Assembly: GCA_002448715.1 (NCBI GenBank)
Contig: DJZU01000121.1
Coordinates: 1 to 61,765 of the forward strand
Reading direction: 5' to 3'
Length of the DNA stretch: 61,765 nucleotides
DNA from: Candidatus Neomicrothrix sp. UBA6944
Lineage (GTDB): Bacteria; Actinomycetota; Acidimicrobiia; Acidimicrobiales; Poriferisodalaceae
The position numbers and the translations under genes are program-made. How positions within the stretch are numbered: position 1 is the stretch's first letter; every line of letters begins with the position of its first letter. This document shows, piece after piece, positions 23,665 through 32,052 of the stretch. The notes under the pieces were generated by a model. The model worked only from the letters and a program-made list of their open reading frames with translations. It was not told where the DNA came from and ran no database searches.

Positions 23665-25617
23665 GTGACCAACGATCTCCAGAGTCGTCAAATTAACACC
23701 GTTAGAGCTCTCGCCCTGGACGCGGTTAAGAAAGCTAACAGCGGTCATACGGGCACCGCTATGGCATTAGCCCCACTGGCTCACGTGCTCTTCAGCAAGG
23801 TGATGAATTACGACGCCACTGACCCTAATTGGCCAGATCGGGACCGATTCATTCTTTCAGCCGGGCATGCGTCAATGCTGCTGTACTCGATGCTGTATCT
23901 GACTGGCTATGGGTTGGAATTAGAGGACATCAAGCAATTTCGACAGCTTGGCTCCCAGACACCCGGACATCCGGAGGCTCACCTCACTACTGGGGTCGAA
24001 GTCACCACGGGTCCTTTAGGGCAAGGGATTGCCAATGCAGTCGGAATGGCGTTAGCTGAGCGTCACCTCCGTTCCCGGTTGGGCTCGGAAATTATCAATC
24101 ACCGAACATGGGCGATCTGTGGTGACGGCGACCTTATGGAGGGCATCAGTCACGAGGCAGCTAGTTTCGCCGGACACCAACAACTGGGGAATCTTGTTGT
24201 CGTCTACGACGACAACCGAATCACCATCGATGGCGCGACAGATCTAACTCTCTCGGACGACGCCCAACGGCGATTCGAGGCCTACGGATGGCATGTAAAC
24301 AATCTTGGAGAAGCTGCCGAGGATGTCGCTTCACTTGAAAGTGCGCTAACCGAAGCGGCAACTCAGAACGATTGCCCATCGTTAGTGATCATCCGAAGTC
24401 ATATTGCCTTTCCAGCACCAACTGCCGTGGATACACCTAGTGCACATGGAGCAATTACCGATGACGCAGAGATAGCCGCGGCCAAAGAGCTAATGGGGTT
24501 TGATCCCGAAGCTACTTTTCACGTAGATGATGACGTTCTATCTGCTTACCGCAAGGCTGGTAGTCGGGGGTCGAGTCTGCGAACCGCTTGGCAGGAACGA
24601 GTCGCTAGCAGCACTCTCGACAGCAGTTGGATCGCCACAATGTTGGACGGAGCGCCGCTCGCGGCGTGGACAGAGGAGTTGCCTTTGTATAGTCCCGGCA
24701 CCTCCCTGGCAACGCGTAGCGCCAATAACCAGGTGCTCGACGCCTTAGTCGACGTGGTGCCATCTTTAGTCGCCGGCTCCGCCGATCTAACCGGTAATAC
24801 TGGGACCAACATCGCTGGTGCGGCGATGACAGCAACTAGCCCGGAAGGACGAAAGATCTATTACGGGGTTCGGGAGCACGCTATGGGCAGCGTTGCTAAC
24901 GGGATGGCGCTACACGGGGGCATCATTCCAGTAGTTGGAACATTCTTGGTTTTCGCCGACTACATGCGTCCGTCGGTACGAATGGCCGCGCTTAGCAGTG
25001 CAAAAGTCATCTTCGTTTGGAGTCATGACTCAGTCGGCGTAGGTGAAGACGGGCCAACACATCAACCTATTGAACATGTTTCTTCCCTGAGAGCAATTCC
25101 CGATCTCGATGTAATTCGTCCTGCGGACGCTAACGAGGTTAGCCAAGCCTGGGAGATCGCAATCGGCAACACAGGCCCCACTGCGATCATTCTGACGAGA
25201 CAAAATGTTCCAGTCTTGGAAGGCACGGATCGAACTGGCCAAGTGTCCAGAGGAGCCTACGTCCTCATAGATGCTCCTGATCCGAGTGTGGTACTTGCTG
25301 GAACCGGTTCCGAGGTTCAGTTATGCGTACAGGCAGCGGCAGCGCTAGCTGAAGATGGGATTTCTTCTCGAGTTGTCTCCATGCCATCGTGGGAGATCTT
25401 CGGGCGCCAAGACCTCGAGTACCGCCAAGAGGTTTTACCGGCCAATATCCCAGTTGTTGGTGTCGAGGCGGGTGTCTCTTTCGGCTGGGACCAGTGGGCT
25501 GATCGAACCGTCACAATTGATGAGTTTGGAAAGAGTGCCCCTGGTGACCAAGTGATGCAAGTACTGGGGATCTCAGCATCCGCTATTGAAGCAGCAGCAC
25601 GTGATCTCCTTCCCTAA
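23665..25617 (+). CDS. tkt: transketolase
   Basis: Transketolase moves two-carbon ketol units between sugar phosphates using thiamine diphosphate. The 650-residue protein has the three usual domains. Visible motifs are KKANSGHTG near the start, the ThDP site GDGDLMEGISHEA, and the pyrimidine domain with ADLTGNTGT, YGVREHAMG and HDSVGVGEDGPTHQP. The GTG start follows a GGGAGG ribosome binding site. The tal gene follows 18 bases later, as is common in actinobacteria. Confidence 0.97.
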   Translation: MTNDLQSRQINTVRALALDAVKKANSGHTGTAMALAPLAHVLFSKVMNYDATDPNWPDRDRFILSAGHASMLLYSMLYLTGYGLELEDIKQFRQLGSQTPGHPEAHLTTGVEVTTGPLGQGIANAVGMALAERHLRSRLGSEIINHRTWAICGDGDLMEGISHEAASFAGHQQLGNLVVVYDDNRITIDGATDLTLSDDAQRRFEAYGWHVNNLGEAAEDVASLESALTEAATQNDCPSLVIIRSHIAFPAPTAVDTPSAHGAITDDAEIAAAKELMGFDPEATFHVDDDVLSAYRKAGSRGSSLRTAWQERVASSTLDSSWIATMLDGAPLAAWTEELPLYSPGTSLATRSANNQVLDALVDVVPSLVAGSADLTGNTGTNIAGAAMTATSPEGRKIYYGVREHAMGSVANGMALHGGIIPVVGTFLVFADYMRPSVRMAALSSAKVIFVWSHDSVGVGEDGPTHQPIEHVSSLRAIPDLDVIRPADANEVSQAWEIAIGNTGPTAIILTRQNVPVLEGTDRTGQVSRGAYVLIDAPDPSVVLAGTGSEVQLCVQAAAALAEDGISSRVVSMPSWEIFGRQDLEYRQEVLPANIPVVGVEAGVSFGWDQWADRTVTIDEFGKSAPGDQVMQVLGISASAIEAAARDLLP

Positions 25618-25635
25618 CGAAAGTTTGGAGACGAT

Positions 25636-26760
25636 ATGACTACTCAATCTGCGTCCATTGAACGCCTTTCAGGCCTTTACAAACAAGAGCAACAAAGTCC
25701 CTGGCTCGACAATTTGCGTCGAGGCTGGATCACTTCAGGCGAATTGGATCAATGGGTCGCCTCCGGAATTAGAGGGTTGACCTCAAACCCAGCGATCTTC
25801 CAAAAAGCGATAGAAGGTAGCAGTGATTACGACCCTCAATTCAGTGAACTCATAAGAGATGGAGTCGCTGTAAGGCAGGCCTACTGGAACCTAGTTACCA
25901 GCGACATCGAAGGCGCACTTAAAGCCCTAGCACCTGTATACGAACAATCAGGCGGGGTCGACGGATTCGTCTCCGTGGAGGTAGATCCAGGTTTAGCGCG
26001 CGACACTCAAAGAACCACTACCGACGCAAGAGCTCTTCACGAACTAATCAACGCACCGAACTTGATGGTGAAGATACCTGGGACCCAGGAAGGCCTCCCC
26101 TCAATCCGGACGATGATCGGAGAGGGCCGTTCCATCAACGTCACCTTGATATTTTCCGTTAATCGGTACCTTGAAGTTATGGAGGCCTACGTCTCCGGTC
26201 TAGAAGACGCCGTAGCGTCCGGCCATGAAGACTTATCGAAGATCGCTAGTGTCGCTTCCTTCTTTATTTCTCGAACAGACACCGAAGTGGACCGTCGCTT
26301 AGAAGAGATCGGCTCAGATGAGGCCCTCGCCTTACGAGGGAAGACAGCAGTGGCTCAAGCACAGGTTGCCTATCAGAGATTTCTGGACACTTTCTCAGGG
26401 CCGCGTTGGGAGGCCCTCAGCGCTCGCGGCGCGCAGGTGCAGCGACCCTTGTGGGCGTCCACCAGCACCAAAAACCCCAAATACTCCCAAACCCTGTACG
26501 TCGATGAACTTATCGGACCCGACACCGTCAACACCATGCCCGACAACACCATTGAAGCGTTCATTGAAAATGGCTCTATCGCTCGCACAATCGACTCAGA
26601 CCCTGCGCGAGCCCAATCAATACTGGAGTCAGTATCAGCAATCGGGATTGACCTTGAAGCCGTGGCTCACACACTTGAGGAGGAGGGGGTCGCGGCATTT
26701 GTTAAGAGTTTCGATGAACTCATAGCAAGCCTCACCGCGAAAGCGGATTCACTACTTTAA
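25636..26760 (+). CDS. tal: transaldolase
   Basis: Transaldolase moves a three-carbon unit from sedoheptulose 7-phosphate to glyceraldehyde 3-phosphate. The 374-residue protein is of the longer actinobacterial type. It has SPWLDNLRRGWI at the start, GLTSNPAIFQKAI, and the Schiff-base Lys in NLMVKIPGT followed by GRSINVTLIFS. Near the end are RPLWASTSTKNP and TVNTMPD. It follows tkt and is followed by an inverted repeat and the HxlR-fbiC pair. Confidence 0.97.
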   Translation: MTTQSASIERLSGLYKQEQQSPWLDNLRRGWITSGELDQWVASGIRGLTSNPAIFQKAIEGSSDYDPQFSELIRDGVAVRQAYWNLVTSDIEGALKALAPVYEQSGGVDGFVSVEVDPGLARDTQRTTTDARALHELINAPNLMVKIPGTQEGLPSIRTMIGEGRSINVTLIFSVNRYLEVMEAYVSGLEDAVASGHEDLSKIASVASFFISRTDTEVDRRLEEIGSDEALALRGKTAVAQAQVAYQRFLDTFSGPRWEALSARGAQVQRPLWASTSTKNPKYSQTLYVDELIGPDTVNTMPDNTIEAFIENGSIARTIDSDPARAQSILESVSAIGIDLEAVAHTLEEEGVAAFVKSFDELIASLTAKADSLL

Positions 26761-26765
26761 GTCAG

Positions 26766-26790
26766 AGTCAGTTGCAAAAGTAAACTGACT
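26766..26790 (+). promoter_or_regulatory. perfect inverted repeat upstream of the HxlR gene (candidate operator)
   Basis: Two perfect 8-base arms, AGTCAGTT and AACTGACT, flank a 9-base centre (GCAAAAGTA). The repeat lies just after the tal stop and 15 bases before the HxlR-family start. The core read on the other strand, TTTACTTTTGCAA, looks like the TTAC-TTTT-GTAA sites often reported for HxlR-type regulators. It may be an autoregulatory operator; as an alternative it could be a weak terminator for tal, but no T-run follows. Confidence 0.4.
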
Positions 26791-26804
26791 CCCCTAACTT
26801 CTGC

Positions 26805-27269
26805 ATGGTGAGTCGCATAGCCATGTCAAACAATGAATGTTCAATTCAGCAAACGCTGGACGTGATTGGTGACCGGTGGATGTTGCTAATTATTCGCAAC
26901 CTCTTTCGCGGCGCGCGCCGATTCGGAGAGCTAGAAGAGGATCTCGGTATCGCGAAGAATCTGCTTACGGCGAGGTTGAATAAATTAGTGGGAGCAGGTA
27001 TCGCAGAACGGGTCCCTTATCAAGAGCGACCGCTTCGACACGAATACCTCTTGACGCAAAAAGGCCGAGACTTGTCCCCGAGCCTGGTCGCATTAATGAA
27101 GTGGGGAGACCGTTGGTGCAACGATGGCTCTGCGCCTACTGTCCTTGTCCATTCAGACTGTGGTACTCCACTCATGCAGGTCACTCACTGCCCGACCTGT
27201 GACGACTCCTTAGATCCTGGTCAGATACGAAGCCGGCCCGGTCCAGGAGCTCAGGAGGCACTCCGATGA
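26805..27269 (+). CDS. HxlR-family winged-helix transcriptional regulator
   Basis: This 154-residue protein has the HxlR domain in the first 100 residues: CSIQQTLDVIGDRWMLLIIRNLF, RFGELEEDLGIAKNLLTARL and the wing with ERPLRHEYLLTQKG. A Cys near the N-terminus (Cys12) is usual for redox- or aldehyde-sensing members. The C-terminus has a CGTPL-x5-CPTC cluster that may bind metal. The gene overlaps fbiC by 4 bases (ATGA), which is strong evidence of cotranslation. Start is the ATG at 26805, or the ATG at 26823. Confidence 0.88.
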   Translation: MVSRIAMSNNECSIQQTLDVIGDRWMLLIIRNLFRGARRFGELEEDLGIAKNLLTARLNKLVGAGIAERVPYQERPLRHEYLLTQKGRDLSPSLVALMKWGDRWCNDGSAPTVLVHSDCGTPLMQVTHCPTCDDSLDPGQIRSRPGPGAQEALR

Positions 27270-29725
27270 AAGCAGCACAAGAAGTGATGGTCGATAATCC
27301 CTATGAACTCTTGGAACGACCGCTGAGCGAAGTTCTTAGGCTTGCGTCATCTATTCGGGATGCCGCTCATGGGACTCGAGTTACATACAGCCCAAAGGTC
27401 TTTATCCCTTTGACAATGCTTTGTCGTGATAAATGCGGCTATTGCACGTTTGCTCAACCGCCGGCTCGATTAGACCACCCCTACCTAGAGCCTGAAGAAG
27501 TTCTGCAAATAGCACTTCATGGCGCCAACCAAGGCTGCCATGAGGCCCTCTTCACTTTGGGAGAGCGTCCGGAGTTGCGATATCCGGTCGCTCAGGACTG
27601 GCTGTCTGAACGCGGCTATGACAGCACGGTGCACTACCTGGTTGAGATGTGTCGTTTGGTCCGAGACGAAACAGGACTCCTGCCTCACGCCAATGCAGGC
27701 GCACTATTCCAAGAGGAACTCGCGGCCCTTCGACAAGTAAGCCCGAGCCAAGGAATGATGCTCGAAACATTGAACGAAGAGCTACTTTGTCATCGAGGTT
27801 GCCCGGACAAAGAACCTCATAGACGATTAGCAACTCTCGAGTCTGCCGGTCAGCTCCAGATACCTTTCACGACTGGCCTGCTGATCGGAATCGGAGAGTC
27901 ACCTCGTGACCGTATCGACGCTCTGTTAGCTATACGTGATTCTCATTTAAGTTTTGGGCACATACAAGAAGTGATTATCCAGAATTTCTTACCCAAACTC
28001 GGCACAGCTATGCACAAGGAACCCCCGTGTCCGCCTGATGACTATCTCCAAGCTATTGCGCTCGCTCGCGTGATCCTTCCTCCCGAGATCCACCTTCAAG
28101 CACCGCCAAACTTATCTGATGACTTTGGTGGTCTTTTAGAAGCTGGGATCAACGATTGGGGAGGCGTCTCACCAGTTACAGCTGATCACGTGAACCCGGA
28201 GAGGCCTTGGCCGGATTTAGACCTGTTAAGAGAAGTAACCGAGGATCGAGGTTTCGTTCTAGCGCCACGCTTAACAATTCATCCTGAATATGCGTTAGAT
28301 CCTGATCGGTGGCTCGACACCGACAACCGCTTCCCCGTCCTTGACAGGAGCGATGCTGAAGGACTGGGAAGAGACGATCCGGGGTCCCAAATGCCCGAAA
28401 AGACTATGGAGAACCGTGACGCAGGTTCGGGAGCTGACGTCCTAGTCGCAGATGAGAACAGCACTCAGTGGTACTCGGGCGGAGCTAACCATTCGCCAAT
28501 GACGCTAGTGCCCAGCCACCCTTCCGCCCGAGGTGCCGTAAAGGAGGTTCTGGATGGGGTTTTAATGGGTCAAGAGGTAGGTATTGAGGAGATCATTACG
28601 CTTTTTGGTGCTCGAGGCACTGAGGTTCCTGCTGTCGCTGAGGTAGCAGACCAGCTCCGCCGAGACACGGTGGGTGAGAAAGTCACCTGGGTGCATAACA
28701 GGAATATCAACTACACCAATGTGTGCACCTTTAAGTGCAGGTTTTGTGGCTTTTCAAAGGGACCACTCTCTCTGAATCTACGAGGAACCCCTTACATGTT
28801 GACTCTTGGCGATATTCAGGAACGTGTAATCGAAGCCGCTCGCCTAGGTGCAACGGAAGTCACACTTCAGGGGGGCATTCACCCTAGTTTTGATGGTGAT
28901 TACTACATAGATGTCTGTAAGGCCATCCAAGACGTTGTCCCCGATATGCATTTGCATGGTTTCACCGCACTGGAAGTTATCGAAGGGGCCAAGCGCCTCG
29001 GCGAATCTCTAGTTGAGTACCTTTTGCGTCTTAAGGCAGCCGGCCTTAAATCGCTACCCGGTACCGCGGCAGAGGTCCTCGATGATGAAGTTAGGGACGT
29101 CCTTTGCCCTGACAAGATATCTACAGATGAATGGCTTGAATGTCATGAGGCGGCGCACTCCGTAGGGCTCCACTCAAACATCACCATCATGTTTGGCTCT
29201 ATTGAAGAACCTCGACATTGGGCGAATCACATCATGAGGACCCGGTCTTTGCAGAAGCGAACAGGCGGCTTTACCGAATGGATTCCTTTGCCATTTGTCC
29301 ATATGGCGAGTCCGATTTATCTACAACGACAAGCACGCCGCGGACCTACCTTCCGGGAGACACTTCTGATGCATAGCGTTGGCAGAATCGCATACAACGG
29401 ACTCATCGACAACGTGCAGGTCTCATGGGTCAAAATTGGTGTCGAAGGCGCAAAGCAGATCTTGATGGCCGGAGCGAACGACCTCGGAGGAACCCTGATG
29501 GATGAGAACATTAGTCGCGCCGCTGGGGCTCAGCACGGCCAGGGATTGGTGGAACGTGACTTTCGAAACATCGTTGAACCTCTTCAACGGAACTTACGTC
29601 AAAGGACAACATCTTACGGGGAAGCCGATGGCCGGCCCGTGGTGGTTAACACTGCAACGATGAGTGCTGACAACCCCACTGACAAAAAGCTGATTCCGGT
29701 CACTGCGCTTGGGGATCAGATTTAA
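27266..29725 (+). CDS. fbiC: FO synthase FbiC (CofG/CofH fusion)
   Basis: FbiC makes FO, the deazaflavin core of coenzyme F420, from tyrosine and a ribityl-uracil. The 819-residue protein is a fusion of two radical-SAM enzymes. The CofG half has Cys53, Cys57, Cys60 (CRDKCGYC) and the CofH half has Cys487, Cys491, Cys494 (CTFKCRFC). A variable linker (about residues 365-430) joins them. The ribosome binding site AGGAGG stands 7 bases before the ATG. The HxlR gene overlaps the start, so the regulator may control F420 supply. Confidence 0.96.
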   Translation: MKAAQEVMVDNPYELLERPLSEVLRLASSIRDAAHGTRVTYSPKVFIPLTMLCRDKCGYCTFAQPPARLDHPYLEPEEVLQIALHGANQGCHEALFTLGERPELRYPVAQDWLSERGYDSTVHYLVEMCRLVRDETGLLPHANAGALFQEELAALRQVSPSQGMMLETLNEELLCHRGCPDKEPHRRLATLESAGQLQIPFTTGLLIGIGESPRDRIDALLAIRDSHLSFGHIQEVIIQNFLPKLGTAMHKEPPCPPDDYLQAIALARVILPPEIHLQAPPNLSDDFGGLLEAGINDWGGVSPVTADHVNPERPWPDLDLLREVTEDRGFVLAPRLTIHPEYALDPDRWLDTDNRFPVLDRSDAEGLGRDDPGSQMPEKTMENRDAGSGADVLVADENSTQWYSGGANHSPMTLVPSHPSARGAVKEVLDGVLMGQEVGIEEIITLFGARGTEVPAVAEVADQLRRDTVGEKVTWVHNRNINYTNVCTFKCRFCGFSKGPLSLNLRGTPYMLTLGDIQERVIEAARLGATEVTLQGGIHPSFDGDYYIDVCKAIQDVVPDMHLHGFTALEVIEGAKRLGESLVEYLLRLKAAGLKSLPGTAAEVLDDEVRDVLCPDKISTDEWLECHEAAHSVGLHSNITIMFGSIEEPRHWANHIMRTRSLQKRTGGFTEWIPLPFVHMASPIYLQRQARRGPTFRETLLMHSVGRIAYNGLIDNVQVSWVKIGVEGAKQILMAGANDLGGTLMDENISRAAGAQHGQGLVERDFRNIVEPLQRNLRQRTTSYGEADGRPVVVNTATMSADNPTDKKLIPVTALGDQI

Positions 29726-29739
29726 TTCTGCGCTAATGG

Positions 29740-29756
29740 GCTGCGAGACAGGCAGC
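29740..29756. terminator. weak stem-loop between convergent fbiC and minus-strand genes
   Basis: A 5-base perfect stem GCTGC/GCAGC with a 7-base loop lies after the fbiC stop and just before the convergent minus-strand stop, followed by TTTA. It may terminate transcription in both directions. The stem is short and the T-run weak. Confidence 0.25.
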
Positions 29757-29757
29757 T

Positions 29758-29979
29758 TTAGATCGTCGTTGATTCGGGTCGATGGCCGATAATCGCTGCG
29801 GCCTTTTCCACCGATCTACGTGCCCTCGACAACCGCTTCTCTAATTCAGGCCGCTGTGCTTGCGCCCCATCTTCATCGATCGCTGCCTGAATAGCTGCTA
29901 TTCCAAGATCGGTGAGCTCGTCCGCAATCGTCATTAAGCGGCTCCGGAGATCATCGAGTTGTTGCTCCACGTCATTCAT
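29758..29979 (-). CDS. small coiled-coil protein at the end of the glc operon
   Basis: This is a 73-residue, charged, helical protein (VEQQLDDLRSRLMTIADELTDLG, then KRLSRARRSVEKAAAIIG) that should form a coiled coil or helical hairpin. It is not a family I can name. Its ATG overlaps the glcF stop by 8 bases, so it is probably translated with glycolate oxidase. It might be an assembly or regulatory factor, but that is only suggested by position. Confidence 0.65.
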   Translation of the reverse strand: MNDVEQQLDDLRSRLMTIADELTDLGIAAIQAAIDEDGAQAQRPELEKRLSRARRSVEKAAAIIGHRPESTTI

Positions 29980-31132
29980 CTTTCTTAATTAAGCCATCCA
30001 CTATCTCTAACGGGTGCCGTACTTCCAGTCCCCCAGATCGCAGGTGTAGTAGACATCCAGGGTTGGCGCTAGCAACTTCTTCAGCCTGTATCTCTTCTAT
30101 CGCTCTGATCTTTCGATCACGCACATCGGAAGCTATTTGGGGGTGGAAGGTCGAATACGCACCACCGGCGCCACAACAAAGTCCGTCGTCGTCAAGAGAA
30201 ACTGCTTCGACGTACCGTCCCAAGACTTGATACACAGACTCGTGGGCCCGTTGAACGTGTCGTAAATGGCAAGGGTCCTGAACCACGATTCGCGGGGAAA
30301 GACCAGTCTTTTCTGGAAGGTCGTCAAGGCGTTGAGCCAACCATTCATGGACATCGAGAACCCGTTCACTGAACTCTCTGGCTGCATCGCTATCAAGAAG
30401 ATGTCCGTAGTCCTTCAGCTGAGCACCGCAGCCGGCCGAATCCACGAGAATTGGTGCATCACCTGGAAATGCTTGCATCGTTCGCAGAGCGAGCCGTCGC
30501 GCCTCAGGCGCTAACCCTGCGTGAACGTGAAGCGCTCCGCAACAGTTCGCTCTCTTATCCGGGAATGCAATGCCTGCACCAGTCGATTCGAGCACCCGTT
30601 GGACTGCCCGATGGGTGTCGCGCATCCAGGCATCCATAATGCAGCCGGTGAATAACCAAACATCGTTTCCGCTGGACACCAGGGGACGTTGGATAATCGG
30701 AATTGATGGAAGTCCTAACTTTTGAGGAACCAGCCGAAATCGTTGCAGGAGCGCTATCAGCGCGGATCCAGCCCTCAAAGCCTTTTGCCAACCTAAAGTC
30801 CGGTAGCCCAGTCTTGCCCACCAGGGTTGGTATCTGGTCTGAGTTGCCAATGCCTCACGGGTCGTCTCCATCATTGATCCAAATTGCACCCCCGCTGGGC
30901 AGGCAGTTTCGCAGCCGCGACATTGAATGCAGGTGTCCATGAATTCGACGAACTCATCATCGACAACACCGTCGTGATGCGCCTGTTTCATTAAGGCGAT
31001 ACGGCCTCTGGGTGAAGCGGATTCCTCTTGTGTCACCCTGTACGTCGGACAGTGTGGAAGACATAAGCCACAGGAAACGCAAGAAACCAGATCTTCTGTC
31101 GGTATGGGTAGGTCGATGGGGACGTTCTTCAT
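29972..31132 (-). CDS. glcF: glycolate oxidase iron-sulfur subunit GlcF
   Basis: GlcF carries electrons from the flavin subunits. The 386-residue protein has two ferredoxin-type cluster motifs, Cys18-21-24-28 and Cys68-71-74-78, each with a fourth Cys followed by Pro. These are followed by two CCG-type domains (RANCCGALHVHAG and GLCCGAGGAYST) for a heterodisulfide-reductase-like centre. It overlaps glcE by a single base. It should oxidise glycolate to glyoxylate with GlcD and GlcE at the membrane. Confidence 0.93.
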   Translation of the reverse strand: MKNVPIDLPIPTEDLVSCVSCGLCLPHCPTYRVTQEESASPRGRIALMKQAHHDGVVDDEFVEFMDTCIQCRGCETACPAGVQFGSMMETTREALATQTRYQPWWARLGYRTLGWQKALRAGSALIALLQRFRLVPQKLGLPSIPIIQRPLVSSGNDVWLFTGCIMDAWMRDTHRAVQRVLESTGAGIAFPDKRANCCGALHVHAGLAPEARRLALRTMQAFPGDAPILVDSAGCGAQLKDYGHLLDSDAAREFSERVLDVHEWLAQRLDDLPEKTGLSPRIVVQDPCHLRHVQRAHESVYQVLGRYVEAVSLDDDGLCCGAGGAYSTFHPQIASDVRDRKIRAIEEIQAEEVASANPGCLLHLRSGGLEVRHPLEIVDGLIKKDE

Positions 31133-32052
31133 CAGATCAGCACCTGCCGCCCCGGATTCAAACGATTGTTCGGGTTGAGGCGCTCTTCGAGTTCCTCCAT
31201 TAACGAGACATTTACATCGTTGATGTGACGCTGTGCCGCGGGGAGGTCAGTGTGGATGAGTCCTACCCCTACCTCAGCTATCCACGACTGGTCGGACTCC
31301 TGCTTATGTGTCCTAAGGCCTTTCGGTTCGATAGCTAGTCGTCCACCGGCGGGCAACGAAGGAGGGCCCGCGACCTCTTCGAAATCAAAAATCGCTGCCT
31401 GTGCCGCAACATCTGAGAGAACGCCTTCGATACAGACCCAGACTCGGTTGCCGTCCCACAGAATCGAAGATGGGCGATAAAGCTGGTTGTGGACTTCAAA
31501 CGGGTCCAAGATCCCGGTGAACCATCGGGTGATTGCTGGAATCGGAAGGCACCTTAAAGTTACTTCTGCGATACAGCCGAACTTACCTAGCGAGCCGACC
31601 ATTAGCCGACACAGGTCATAACCGGAAACGTTTTTCACGGTCGGACCGCCAGATGACACGATTTGCCCGGTGTGGTCAACGTGACGAATCTGGAGAACAA
31701 AGTCGCGGATGTCTCCGTATCTCAGTCGTCGCAAGCCACTGTGACCTACCGCTAAGACACCGCCCACTGTCGCCTCTGCCGGCATATCAAATGGAACCAT
31801 TTGACCATGGTGTGCGAGTTGCTCCGACAGTTCACCTAGCGTGGTGCCCCCTCCGCAGCGAACAGTCATTTCCTCAGGCTCGTGGGACCAAATGCCTGCG
31901 GGCGCTCGGACTTCGCGAGTGCCTGGTTCGGGCGGCCCCCCAACTGCCCACTGTGTTCGTCCGCCCACGACGGTGACCGGACCGCTCTTCCCAACGATCT
32001 TGGCGAACTCGAGTACTTCTTGGTCAATGTCCTCTACGCGACTCACACCCAA
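31132..32052 (-). CDS. glcE: glycolate oxidase FAD-binding subunit GlcE
   Basis: This 306-residue protein carries an FAD-binding domain of the PCMH type: VTVVGGRTQWAVGG, then MVPFDMPAEATVGGVLAVGHSG and GPTVKNVSGYDLCRLMVGSLG. GlcE is a shortened paralogue of GlcD that lacks most of the C-terminal catalytic domain, as seen here. It overlaps glcD by 10 bases and glcF by 1. Start is ATG at 32052. Confidence 0.91.
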   Translation of the reverse strand: MGVSRVEDIDQEVLEFAKIVGKSGPVTVVGGRTQWAVGGPPEPGTREVRAPAGIWSHEPEEMTVRCGGGTTLGELSEQLAHHGQMVPFDMPAEATVGGVLAVGHSGLRRLRYGDIRDFVLQIRHVDHTGQIVSSGGPTVKNVSGYDLCRLMVGSLGKFGCIAEVTLRCLPIPAITRWFTGILDPFEVHNQLYRPSSILWDGNRVWVCIEGVLSDVAAQAAIFDFEEVAGPPSLPAGGRLAIEPKGLRTHKQESDQSWIAEVGVGLIHTDLPAAQRHINDVNVSLMEELEERLNPNNRLNPGRQVLI

